Assembly (NCBI GenBank): GCA_030611105.1 | Contig: JAUWQL010000004.1 | Location: forward strand, 1-64,000 | DNA: 64,000 nucleotides | Source of the DNA: Bacteroidales bacterium | Lineage (GTDB): Bacteria > Bacteroidota > Bacteroidia > Bacteroidales > UBA12077 | Direction: 5' to 3' | Shown here: piece after piece, positions 36,517 through 45,422 of the stretch | Numbering within the stretch: the stretch's first letter is position 1 | How the letters are laid out: each line of letters begins with the position of its first letter | The notes under the pieces: model-generated | Database searches by the model: none | What the model was told of the DNA's origin: nothing | What the model saw: only the letters and a program-made list of their open reading frames with translations | Translations under genes and position numbers: made by a program

Positions 36517-37444
36517 TATTTCAGTAATCATACCAATTTATAATGAAGAAAGTAACCTAGATGAATTATACAATCGCCTTGAGAAATCTGTATTAAAGGT
36601 GTCATCAAATTATGAAATTTTATTTATAAACGATGGAAGTATTGATAATTCGTTAGAGAAAATTAAAGAATTTGCAGGTAAAAATAAAAATGTCCGATAC
36701 CTAAGTTTTAGCAGGAACTTTGGCCATCAAATTGCAATTTCTGCAGGAATTGATAAATGTTCAGGTGATACTGTTATTATTATTGACGGTGATTTACAAG
36801 ATCCCCCTGAACTAATTCCGGATTTATATAAAAAACACAAAGAAGGTTATAATGTAGTTTATGCCAAAAGGAAAACCCGAAAAGGAGAGAATCTTTTCAA
36901 GAAAATAACAGCAAAATTCTTTTATAGAATATTGTCAAAGATTACATCAGTTAATATACCCCTGGACACCGGAGATTTTAGATTAATTGATGATAAGATA
37001 CTAAAAAGCCTAAAATTAATGCCTGAAAAACACAAGTTCATTCGTGGTCAAATATCATGGCTCGGATTTAAACAAACTTTTATTGAATATGATAGGGATT
37101 CAAGAAAGCATGGCGAAACAAAGTTCACGTATAGAAAAATGATGAATTTTGCAATTGATGGGATTACTTCATTTTCTGCATTCCCATTGAAAATCGTTAC
37201 TTTCCTTGGTTTTATAGTTTCTCTTTTTTCTTTAATTGTTATTCTATATGCTATATATTCTAGGTTCATATTAGATAGAGTTATTACGGGCTGGACTTCT
37301 CTTATTATAAGTACAATGTTTATTGGAGGTGTTCAGCTTTTATCCATAGGAATAATAGGAGAATATATCAGCAGAATTAATAACGAAGTAAAGAACAGGC
37401 CATTATATATTGTTGAAGAGGATAATATAGACATGAAACTCTAA
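36509..37444 (+). CDS. DPM1/ArnC-like glycosyltransferase family 2
   Basis: A 311-residue GT2 enzyme: ISVIIPIYNEESNLDELY, LFINDGSIDNS, VIIIDGDLQDPPELI (DxD) and DTGDFRLIDDKI, with two C-terminal membrane helices. The 8-bp overlap with the GT39 gene reproduces the ArnC-ArnT logic: this enzyme charges undecaprenyl phosphate with a sugar and the GT39 uses it outside the membrane. Paralogous to the gene at 29359. The downstream 42 bp before the convergent aspA contain AACTC-like repeat words. Confidence 0.9.
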   Translation: MNDISVIIPIYNEESNLDELYNRLEKSVLKVSSNYEILFINDGSIDNSLEKIKEFAGKNKNVRYLSFSRNFGHQIAISAGIDKCSGDTVIIIDGDLQDPPELIPDLYKKHKEGYNVVYAKRKTRKGENLFKKITAKFFYRILSKITSVNIPLDTGDFRLIDDKILKSLKLMPEKHKFIRGQISWLGFKQTFIEYDRDSRKHGETKFTYRKMMNFAIDGITSFSAFPLKIVTFLGFIVSLFSLIVILYAIYSRFILDRVITGWTSLIISTMFIGGVQLLSIGIIGEYISRINNEVKNRPLYIVEEDNIDMKL

Positions 37445-37486
37445 ACTTTGAACTTTATACCATATATTTTTTAGGTCGAACTCAGG

Positions 37487-38932
37487 TTATTCAGTAATAT
37501 CTTTCAAGGTAAATCCCATCTTTAAAAGATTTTGCGGCGCAAGAATTTTATCCAGCTTTTCAGGTTCAACTAGCTTTAATTTACTGTTAACACTGAAAAC
37601 ATCTTGTTTAGTTTTTTTCATTTCTTTAGCTAATTTGACTGCATTGTTATATCCAATATACGGACTAAGTGCAGTTGTAATGGCGGGGCTTTTATACAAT
37701 AGGTCTTCGGCTGTGTTATTATCAATTTCCAGTCCTTTAAACAAGTTTTCTTTAAGTGTTTTGTTTGCTGCAATCAATAGTTTTATACTTTCTAATAAAG
37801 CATTCCCAATAACAGGTAAGTAAGGATTTAGATCAAGGCAACCTTGAGCGCTAAGCGATGTAATTAGAGAATCGTTCGAATAGATTTTATGTGCAGCACT
37901 TATAACAAATTCAGGAATAACCGGGTTTGCTTTACCCGGCATGATTGAACTTCCAACTTGTTTTTGAGGAATAGTAATTTCTTTTGTTCCGGTAATATCT
38001 GATGAAAGTAAGCGAATATCTGAAACCATCTTTTCAAGATTTACGGCATGAGATTTTAATATGGCATGTACCTCAACCAATGAGTCAATGTTATTGGTTG
38101 CATCAGGCATATTTTCACTTCGGGTAATTGGCAAGTTAGTTAGTTTTTGCAATGTTGGTACTACTTCCATTATAAAAAACCTTGGAACAGAAATTCCGGT
38201 ACCAATTGCGCTACCGCCAAGATTAACTACTTTAATACGTTCGAAACATTTGGATACTCTCCACCAGTCGCGCGATAAAGCTTCGTTGTACGAGCTAAAA
38301 AGCATAGCATAAGAAGATGGAACAGCTTCCTGCATTTGAGTGTAAGCAATTCGTAATTTGTTACGACTTTTATTTTCAATTGCTTCTATATCAAATCGTA
38401 AATCGTTTATTTTTTCTTCAAGCTCAACCAACAGTTTAATGCTTGCTACTTTTAGTGATGTTGGAATTACATCATTAGTCGATTGATAAATATTGGCATG
38501 TTCAATCGGATCAATAAAATTATATTCACCGGCATTATGACCAAGTTTCAAAAGTGATTCATTTGCAATTATTTCATTAACATTCATGTTAATGCTTGTG
38601 CCTGCACCGCCCTGAATAGCTGGTACAATAAAATGATTAAAATACTTACCTTCTGCAACTTCTTCGGCCGATTCAATTAAAGCAGTAATTATTGATTTGT
38701 CAAAAAGATTAATTGGGAGATCATTATCAGGATGTTTTTCCAGAACAGCTTTTTTAAAACTATCGTAAGTAAGGTAACAAGCCAGTTTTGTTAATCCGAT
38801 TGCTTTATACCATTCAATATGAAAAGGAGTATTGTCAGGGAAATTTTCTCTTGCTCTTAATGAATGTATTCCATACAAAGCATCTTTATTGATTTGCTTT
38901 TCGCCTAAAAAATCTTTCTCAATCCTATCCAT
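37487..38932 (-). CDS. aspA: aspartate ammonia-lyase
   Basis: A 481-residue fumarase/aspartase-superfamily enzyme converting aspartate to fumarate and ammonia. Motifs: AYTQMQEAVPSSYAMLFSSY, GGSAIGTGISVPRFF, and the superfamily signature GSSIMPGKANPVIPE containing the catalytic Ser loop. In anaerobic Bacteroidota aspartase feeds fumarate respiration and succinate production. N-terminal MDRIEKDFLGEKQINKDALYGIHSLRARENF is typical of AspA rather than FumC or ArgH. Monocistronic between two repeat-like spacers. Confidence 0.92.
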   Translation of the reverse strand: MDRIEKDFLGEKQINKDALYGIHSLRARENFPDNTPFHIEWYKAIGLTKLACYLTYDSFKKAVLEKHPDNDLPINLFDKSIITALIESAEEVAEGKYFNHFIVPAIQGGAGTSINMNVNEIIANESLLKLGHNAGEYNFIDPIEHANIYQSTNDVIPTSLKVASIKLLVELEEKINDLRFDIEAIENKSRNKLRIAYTQMQEAVPSSYAMLFSSYNEALSRDWWRVSKCFERIKVVNLGGSAIGTGISVPRFFIMEVVPTLQKLTNLPITRSENMPDATNNIDSLVEVHAILKSHAVNLEKMVSDIRLLSSDITGTKEITIPQKQVGSSIMPGKANPVIPEFVISAAHKIYSNDSLITSLSAQGCLDLNPYLPVIGNALLESIKLLIAANKTLKENLFKGLEIDNNTAEDLLYKSPAITTALSPYIGYNNAVKLAKEMKKTKQDVFSVNSKLKLVEPEKLDKILAPQNLLKMGFTLKDITE

Positions 38933-39003
38933 TATATTTAACTTTTAGCTTTTAGTCATTAGTTCTTAGTTTAACTTTAAACCTGAAACAAGGAACTTTA
39001 AAC

Positions 39004-40170
39004 TTATTTAGAGATAGGTTGTGCATATGCAATTACATCTTTACCTGTAATTTCTTTTTCACATAAAATGATTAATCTTTCCAGTACGTTTCTAAACTCA
39101 CGAATATTTCCTGTCCAGTTTATTTTTTTTAATTCTTCAATAGCATCATCGTTAATTTCCTTTTTAGGTACACCATAGTCAGCACATATTAATTCATTAA
39201 AATGATTTGCTAATAATGGTATATCATCTTTTCTTTCATTTAATCCGGGAACTGAAATAAGTATAACACTTAACCTGTGATAAAGGTCTTCGCGGAAATT
39301 GTGATTTTTAATTTCTTCTTTAAGATTTTTGTTTGTTGCTGCGATTATACGTACATCAACATGAATATCTTTATCGCTGCCAACTCTTGTGACTTTCTTT
39401 TCTTCAAGTGCTTTTAAAACTTTTGCTTGTGCGTTAAGACTCATGTCCCCAATCTCATCAAGAAATATGGTGCCTGTATGTGCTTGTTCAAATTTACCTT
39501 TTCGTTGTTTATGTGCTGAAGTAAAAGCTCCTTTTTCATGACCAAAAAGCTCACTTTCAATTAATTCTGAAGGTATTGCAGCACAATTTACTTCAACGAA
39601 AGGAAATTCAGCACGGTCACTCTTTTCGTGCAACCAGCGTGCTACTAATTCTTTACCTGATCCGTTTGGTCCTGTAATTAAAACCCGCGCATTGGTTGGA
39701 GCAACTTTCTCGATCATATCTTTTACCTTTTTAACAGGTGCCGACTCACCAACTATATCGTAAGTTTTTGTTACTTTACGTTTTAATGTTTTGGTTTCTT
39801 TAATTAATGAAGATCTGTCCATTGCATTACGTATGGTAACTAACAAGCGATTTAAATCAAGTGGTTTTTCGATAAAATCGTATGCTCCCTTTTTTATGGA
39901 TTCGACTGCTGTATCAATATTACCATGACCGGAAATCATTATAACCGGAACATCGGTAGCAACTCCAAAAATATCTTCCAAAACTTCAATACCATCTTTT
40001 TTGGGCATTTTAATATCCAGAAGAACAATATCATATTTATTATTTTTAAATTGTTCCAATCCTTCTTCTCCATCTGCTGCAATATCAACCTGATGTTCTT
40101 CATATTCCAGTATTTCCTTTAGAGTATCTCTTATACTTTTTTCGTCGTCGATAACTAAAATTTTAGCCAT
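39004..40170 (-). CDS. NtrC-type sigma-54 response regulator lacking a DNA-binding domain
   Basis: A 388-residue two-domain regulator: receiver (about 1-120; DDE, phosphoacceptor Asp in IVLLDIKMPKKDG) and sigma-54 AAA+ domain (about 135-370; Walker A GPNGSGKE, GAFTSA loop, IFLDEIGDM, R-finger region NIREFRNVLERL). The protein ends about 15 residues after the AAA domain, so the usual Fis-type HTH is missing. Sigma-54 activation might then occur from solution or through a partner. The GAFTGA loop reads GAFTSA. No sensor kinase is adjacent; it sits 11 bp after ppx/gppA, same strand. Confidence 0.92.
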   Translation of the reverse strand: MAKILVIDDEKSIRDTLKEILEYEEHQVDIAADGEEGLEQFKNNKYDIVLLDIKMPKKDGIEVLEDIFGVATDVPVIMISGHGNIDTAVESIKKGAYDFIEKPLDLNRLLVTIRNAMDRSSLIKETKTLKRKVTKTYDIVGESAPVKKVKDMIEKVAPTNARVLITGPNGSGKELVARWLHEKSDRAEFPFVEVNCAAIPSELIESELFGHEKGAFTSAHKQRKGKFEQAHTGTIFLDEIGDMSLNAQAKVLKALEEKKVTRVGSDKDIHVDVRIIAATNKNLKEEIKNHNFREDLYHRLSVILISVPGLNERKDDIPLLANHFNELICADYGVPKKEINDDAIEELKKINWTGNIREFRNVLERLIILCEKEITGKDVIAYAQPISK

Positions 40171-40181
40171 AGAATTAAATT

Positions 40182-41111
40182 TTAACTGTTTAATATTTTA
40201 TCGACCATGCCTTCTTTAATTGCAAAAGCCGATTGTGTTAATGAATTAAGTTTAAATTTTCTGATGATAAAATTAACAAAAATACTTGCCAGAACAATCA
40301 TTTCAACCCGAACCAATTCCAGTCCTTCCATTTTTTTGCGTTCTTCAAGTGTCGATTTTAAAAGATCTTCGTGTAATATAGCATAATCCTCCAAATTAAT
40401 AGGATAGGACTTGCTCTTTTTTACTTCTTCCGGAATTCCACCGTTTTTAGCTATTATCATTGCCCGAAATGAATCGAAAGTGCCCGAGCAACCAATTAAT
40501 TTTTTAGCTTGGTATTTTTCAAAAGCTTCGTATAAGGGTTCAAGTTCAGAGTCAATGTATTGCTCAACTTTCTTTGTCTGATCTAAAGTAATCGGGTCTG
40601 ATGGTTTAAACATGTCAAGCAGTCTGGCCATTCCTAATTTAAAACTTTTTTTCCAAATCAGGCCTGTATTATTAGCTATAATAAACTCGTTGCTTCCACC
40701 GCCGATATCAAGAATTAATACATTCTCATTATTGAATTTTACTACTTGTTTTACACCACGATAAATTAATTCTGCTTCTTCATCACCTGAAATAATCCGG
40801 ACTTTTAATCCAAATTTATTTTCAATGGAATCGACAAATTCTTTTCCGTTCTCTGTACTTCTAACTCCGGATGTAGCGGTAGTAATAATATTTTCAGCAT
40901 TAAATCGTGTTATACTTTTCATATGTTGTGAAATCGCGTTTATTCCACGTTCAAATGCTTCGGGAGTAATTAATTTATTGTTAATCCCATCTTTGCCAAG
41001 CTTTACACCGGCTTTATCCTTAAAAATGATTTTATATTGATTATTATCAGAAGTTTCGACAATAAGTAAATTGAAAGTATTAGTACCCATGTCGATAATT
41101 GCGATTCTCAT
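40182..41111 (-). CDS. Ppx/GppA-family phosphatase
   Basis: A 309-residue actin-fold phosphatase: phosphate 1 loop AIIDMGTNTFNLLIVE, TSGVRSTENG, phosphate 2 loop NVLILDIGGGSNEFII, and LIGCSGTFDSFRAM. The short single-module form lacks the C-terminal HD domain of E. coli Ppx/GppA. It hydrolyses inorganic polyphosphate or pppGpp. Its stop is 11 bp from the start of the sigma-54 regulator gene, so both may be in one transcript, linking a stringent or polyphosphate enzyme to a regulator. Confidence 0.88.
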   Translation of the reverse strand: MRIAIIDMGTNTFNLLIVETSDNNQYKIIFKDKAGVKLGKDGINNKLITPEAFERGINAISQHMKSITRFNAENIITTATSGVRSTENGKEFVDSIENKFGLKVRIISGDEEAELIYRGVKQVVKFNNENVLILDIGGGSNEFIIANNTGLIWKKSFKLGMARLLDMFKPSDPITLDQTKKVEQYIDSELEPLYEAFEKYQAKKLIGCSGTFDSFRAMIIAKNGGIPEEVKKSKSYPINLEDYAILHEDLLKSTLEERKKMEGLELVRVEMIVLASIFVNFIIRKFKLNSLTQSAFAIKEGMVDKILNS

Positions 41112-41119
41112 AATAACAA

Positions 41120-41163
41120 AATTTAAAATAAAAAAACTATCTGCTAAGTAAACAGATAGTTTT
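41120..41163 (-). terminator. intrinsic terminator of the ABC-2 operon
   Basis: On the minus strand an 11-bp perfect stem AAAACTATCTG / CAGATAGTTTT (41133-41163, 9-base loop) is followed by TTTTATTTT. It lies just after the permease gene and immediately before the ppx/gppA start, separating the two transcripts. Confidence 0.9.
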
Positions 41164-41197
41164 GAGAAAATAAAGCGTTTAATAGAAATCTTTTATA

Positions 41198-42538
41198 TTA
41201 AGACTTATATCGTAACCATTTCCACAACTCTTTGTAATTAACTTTTTTACCATACATAAGAATTCCTGTACGATAAATTTTACCTGCAAACCATGTAGAA
41301 CCAATAAATGTTAGTACCAATAATCCCATTGATAATGCAAGTTCCCAATATGGAACGCCAAAAGGAATCCGAACCATCATTACAATTGGAGAAGTAAATG
41401 GTATTATTGAAAACCAGAATGCTACAGAGCTTTCAGGATTTTGTACAACATTCATCATTACAAAAATACCCAGAATTAAAGGTATTGTAATCGGAAGCAT
41501 AAATTGCTGTGTATCTGTCTCATTATCAACGGCAGATCCGATAGCCGCAAATAAAGATCCATACAATAAATATCCACCTAAAAAGAAAAAGATGAACGAG
41601 CCAAATATTAAACCGAAATTCATTGATTTAGCAGAATTAAGCATGCTTGTAAACTTGTCCATATTTTGTGGTTCTATTGTTTCAACCTGAGGTATGTTTT
41701 GTTGTTCTAATAAATCCTGAACCACAATTTCCTGCGCATTTTGTGTTCCTGATTCAGGGAAGAATACTGTCTTAACTCCCGTTATAATAATAAAAGTAAG
41801 CAATATCCATAGCAAGAATTGTGTTAAACCAACCAGTGCAATTCCAACAATTTTCCCCATCATTAATTGAAATGGCCTTGCCGATGAAATAATAATTTCA
41901 ACTATTCTACTTGTTTTTTCTTCAATAACTCCACGCATTACCTGGGCACCAAACATGAAAATGAAGAAATAAATTAAAAAGCCACTGGCGTAACCAACAA
42001 CCATAGCTATTTCAGTTGAACTTTCTTTTTCTTCGCCATCATCGGTCCATTGAATTGTACGTATTGAAACATCTGATTTGATTGATTTCAATACCTCTTC
42101 ATCTATACCATGAGACCGCAGTTTTTTATTTTTTAATTCTTTTTCCATAGCATTTGCTATATGCGATTTTACTGAAAAACTTGGTTGCTTTTTTGAATAT
42201 AAACGAACTGCACTTGGTTCATGAGTAATGCTTGGAAGTATTTGTAAAACTGCATAATAATCTAATTCAGAAAAATTAGCTTTTAATTCTTCGAGTTTTT
42301 TATTCTCCAAATATTCGAACTTAATATAATCAGTATCGGCTATCTTATTTATAAAAATACCCGAGTTATCGATAACAGCAATGTTCTTTACATCGGTATC
42401 TTTCATTGATGCCAGCCATGCAGGAACAATCATCATTGCGGCAAAAAGAACCGGGCCAAGAATTGTCATTACAATAAATGATTTCTTTTTTACTCTTGTC
42501 AAATATTCTCGTGATATAATTAATTTGATTTTATTCAT
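41198..42538 (-). CDS. ABC-2 type permease (NatB/YhaP-like)
   Basis: A 446-residue permease with an N-terminal membrane segment (VMTILGPVLFAAMMIV), a large extracytoplasmic domain (about 45-175), and five further membrane segments in the C-terminal half, with the ABC-2 signature EEKTSRIVEIIISSARPFQLMMGKIVGI. It pairs with the ATPase encoded 7 bp upstream. Relatives export sodium, drugs or peptides; the substrate here is unknown. A strong terminator follows. Confidence 0.9.
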   Translation of the reverse strand: MNKIKLIISREYLTRVKKKSFIVMTILGPVLFAAMMIVPAWLASMKDTDVKNIAVIDNSGIFINKIADTDYIKFEYLENKKLEELKANFSELDYYAVLQILPSITHEPSAVRLYSKKQPSFSVKSHIANAMEKELKNKKLRSHGIDEEVLKSIKSDVSIRTIQWTDDGEEKESSTEIAMVVGYASGFLIYFFIFMFGAQVMRGVIEEKTSRIVEIIISSARPFQLMMGKIVGIALVGLTQFLLWILLTFIIITGVKTVFFPESGTQNAQEIVVQDLLEQQNIPQVETIEPQNMDKFTSMLNSAKSMNFGLIFGSFIFFFLGGYLLYGSLFAAIGSAVDNETDTQQFMLPITIPLILGIFVMMNVVQNPESSVAFWFSIIPFTSPIVMMVRIPFGVPYWELALSMGLLVLTFIGSTWFAGKIYRTGILMYGKKVNYKELWKWLRYKS

Positions 42539-42545
42539 TGGTATA

Positions 42546-43466
42546 TTAATTTTTGTATTCGTTTACTACTTTTATAAAAATATCGTTCATGCTTGGAATA
42601 AGCTCTTTGAATGAGATAATTTCAACAGCAGGAATAATTAATGAAAGCAATTCGTTTTCATTTGTTTGATGTAGTAATTTTATACGAACCGCACTATGTC
42701 CGTCAACCTTCGTCTTATCAATAATCTCATAATACTGATTCAGTGATTTCTCAAGTTTTTCTACTTCTCCGTTAAAAGAGATTTCATAAATATTCGACTT
42801 GTATTTTTTTCGAATATCATCAATATGTCCTTCTAAAATGTTTCGTGATTGATTTATTAAAGTAATATGATCGCACAATTCTTCAACCGATGCCATGTTA
42901 TGAGTAGAAAATATTATGGTTGCTCCTTTTTTCTTCAAGTCTATAATTTCCTGTTTTAACATATTTGCATTAATAGGGTCGAACCCACTAAAAGGCTCAT
43001 CAAATATTAATAATTCCGGTTCGTGCAATATAGTAGTAACAAACTGTACCTTTTGAGCCATTCCTTTAGAAAGTTCTTCGACTTTTTTGTCCCACCAAGC
43101 CTCCATTTCAAATTTTCCGAACCAGTATTTTAATCGTTTTAGAGCATCTCGTTTTGATAATCCTTTTAACCTAGCCAGATACAATGCCTGTTCTCCAACT
43201 TTCATTTTTTTGTATAAACCACGTTCTTCAGGTAAATATCCAATAATATTTACATCTTCCGGCTGCAAAGGTCTTCCTTTTAATAAAATCTCACCTTTAT
43301 CGGGAGCGGTTATGCGGTTTATTATTCTGATAAGTGTTGTTTTTCCTGCTCCATTTGGCCCGAGCAAGCCATAAATGCTATTTTCGGGTATGCTAACATT
43401 AACATCATCCAAAGCCAGGTGATTCACAAACTTTTTCTCAATATTTTGTGCTTTAAGTAATTCCAT
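42546..43466 (-). CDS. ABC transporter ATP-binding protein (NatA-like)
   Basis: A 306-residue ATPase: Walker A LLGPNGAGKTTLI, Q-loop GYLPEERGLYKKM, signature variant ELSKGMAQKVQFV, Walker B LLIFDEPFSGFDP and the H-loop IFSTHNMASVEEL. A C-terminal extension of about 80 residues (DUF4162-like) follows. It energises the ABC-2 permease encoded just downstream. The LSGGQ motif reads LSKGM, which is usual in this Nat/YhaQ group. Confidence 0.92.
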   Translation of the reverse strand: MELLKAQNIEKKFVNHLALDDVNVSIPENSIYGLLGPNGAGKTTLIRIINRITAPDKGEILLKGRPLQPEDVNIIGYLPEERGLYKKMKVGEQALYLARLKGLSKRDALKRLKYWFGKFEMEAWWDKKVEELSKGMAQKVQFVTTILHEPELLIFDEPFSGFDPINANMLKQEIIDLKKKGATIIFSTHNMASVEELCDHITLINQSRNILEGHIDDIRKKYKSNIYEISFNGEVEKLEKSLNQYYEIIDKTKVDGHSAVRIKLLHQTNENELLSLIIPAVEIISFKELIPSMNDIFIKVVNEYKN

Positions 43467-43574
43467 CGATTTTTTAACAGTTAAATTATTTAATTGATAA
43501 AGATATGAAATAAGTAGGCGTTTTGAATAAATTATTACATTGCCAACGTTAAAATTTGTTAAATATTCGAGGAT

Positions 43575-43620
43575 AGTTCCAAAGTTCTGAGTTCCGAGTT
43601 TGAAAAGTTCAAAGTTTCAG
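43575..43620. repeat. AACTC-type intergenic repeat (reverse orientation)
   Basis: GTTCTGAGTTCCGAGTTTG and AAAGTTCAAAGTTTC are reverse-complement forms of the words at 145-186. It fills most of the spacer between the ABC operon and the caspase-like gene. Confidence 0.5.
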
Positions 43621-43659
43621 ATTTTTACTATTTTACTAATTTACCAGTAAACCAGTAAC

Positions 43660-45123
43660 CTATTTTATTGTCCAGTCTTTCCAAACACTTTCAACATCGG
43701 GACTAATATTTACCTGTGGATTTTGTTCTTTGTCGTTTATCATAACTGATTTAACTGCAACCTGTTTGTTTAAATAATCGGCTAATTCCGACAAACTAAC
43801 ATTACCATTTGTTTCCTGTAGTTTTTTTAAAAGGAAATAAGTAAATAATCCATGTTGCTGGTTTTTATATGGAAGCGATGATTGTGTTCCTGAGCTAGCT
43901 GTAAAAACAATCAGGTTGCCTTTTAATAAATTTTCTTTAGGTTGAATTTTGACTCCACGTGTAGCTAATAATCCCTGATTTCGGGCTCCGCCGCTAAAAC
44001 ATGCATCTAAAAATACCGTTACTCTTTTTACCGGATATTCAGCAAGTTTTTTATAAACATCATTCAATTTGATTGCGTATTCAAGATCAGTTCCGCTTAC
44101 ATCAACCGGAATTAGATACGGTTCTTTCGTTTCTTCATCAGGGAAACCATGTCCGGCATAATAGAAATAAATTTCAGCTTCGCCATCCAGATTTTTGGCG
44201 ATAACATTCATCTTTTCTATTGATTTGCTAAACTCAACAACTTGAGCATTAATTATTAATATTATATTTTCATCAGGAATACCTAATGTTTTTTCTGCAT
44301 ATTCTTTAAAAACTCTGGCATCTCTTTTAGCAAATTCAACATTTACTTCGCTGGTTAATCCTTTTTGATATGAATTATAATCTTCGTTACCAATAATTAA
44401 AGCATATCGATTATGATTTTTTTCGGTTGAGACAGGAATATTTATGTCAACGTTAGAAACATGCATCTCCTTTGTTTTAGTAATTGATTTTTTTTCTTCA
44501 GCAATGGTTTTATTATCAATTTGATTTCTTTTAGTTGCTTGAGTTTTTTGTGTTATTTGAACAAGTTCAAAGTTGCCTTCGCCACGAATAGATTTTTCAA
44601 TATAATTTATAGATTTTAAAACAGCAATTTTAAAGGATGAATTTAACGCCAGTTTAGCTGATTGAGCACCTTTTTTGTTAGGTTGTGTAGAAATTTGGCT
44701 TATCCGTTCTTTATATCTTTTTATTCTATTTCCTCTTAAATCAAATACAACAACATCTATGGTAGATTTTGCTATCCATTTTTTTTCTTTTCGAACTACA
44801 AAATAATCAACTATATCAATCTTAACAAAAACTTTATCAGGTTCAGGATTGAAATCATTTCTAATATTTCTGATTAAATTGATTTTGGTGCGGGGGTAAC
44901 TTTCTTTTATATAATCACCAATTGCTCTTATAATTTTTTCACTAAACAATTTCGAAGATGTTCTGTTGTCTTTTATTAAAACATCAATGTTAAGTTTTAC
45001 GGGAGTATTATAGGTTTTAACTACTTTTATTTTTATTGGTTCAAAAGCTTGATTATTTTGATCCTGAGAAAAAGAAATCTTTGCAATAAAAACTGTGATT
45101 AGAATAAATAGTAGTTTTTTCAT
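43660..45123 (-). CDS. exported caspase-family (C14) peptidase
   Basis: A 487-residue protein with a signal peptide (KKLLFILITVFIAKISFSQ), an N-terminal domain (about 30-190) resembling LpoB/TolB-type surface proteins, a Lys/Thr-rich linker, and a metacaspase/caspase p20 domain from about residue 240: RYALIIGNEDY, YYAGHGFPDE (catalytic His about 325) and VFLDACFSGG (catalytic Cys about 375). It should cleave after basic or acidic residues outside the cytoplasm. ATG 45123 is chosen over 45162, giving a clean signal peptide. Divergent from the TPR kinase gene, with a 299-bp shared upstream region. Confidence 0.9.
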   Translation of the reverse strand: MKKLLFILITVFIAKISFSQDQNNQAFEPIKIKVVKTYNTPVKLNIDVLIKDNRTSSKLFSEKIIRAIGDYIKESYPRTKINLIRNIRNDFNPEPDKVFVKIDIVDYFVVRKEKKWIAKSTIDVVVFDLRGNRIKRYKERISQISTQPNKKGAQSAKLALNSSFKIAVLKSINYIEKSIRGEGNFELVQITQKTQATKRNQIDNKTIAEEKKSITKTKEMHVSNVDINIPVSTEKNHNRYALIIGNEDYNSYQKGLTSEVNVEFAKRDARVFKEYAEKTLGIPDENIILIINAQVVEFSKSIEKMNVIAKNLDGEAEIYFYYAGHGFPDEETKEPYLIPVDVSGTDLEYAIKLNDVYKKLAEYPVKRVTVFLDACFSGGARNQGLLATRGVKIQPKENLLKGNLIVFTASSGTQSSLPYKNQQHGLFTYFLLKKLQETNGNVSLSELADYLNKQVAVKSVMINDKEQNPQVNISPDVESVWKDWTIK

Positions 45124-45398
45124 GATGAATATGTGTTTGGGTAACTGTTGTTTGGTAATCAATGATCAATTCAATGTTGTTAAAATTACGAGTTTTTTAT
45201 GAAGATAAAATGAAGAATTTGTAATTTTTGTTTAAAATGATAAAATGAATTAAATGTTGATTTTGTAATAAGTGCTATAAGTGCAGATTAATTTTAATAT
45301 ATCATGTGATATTTAATCATTTATTTTAGTACTTTAATGTAAAATTTAGCATTAGGTGTAAAAATTATTATTTTGTCTGATATTTTTATATATTTTTA

Positions 45399-45406
45399 TA
45401 CCTTTG
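45399..45406 (+). promoter_or_regulatory. -7 element of the TPR histidine kinase gene
   Basis: TACCTTTG exactly matches TAnnTTTG, 16 bp before the ATG; a TTTG at 45372-45375 lies 23 bp upstream, slightly far. The rest of 45124-45398 is AT-rich, and I see no other feature in it. Confidence 0.5.
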
Positions 45407-45422
45407 AATATATGCTAATATT

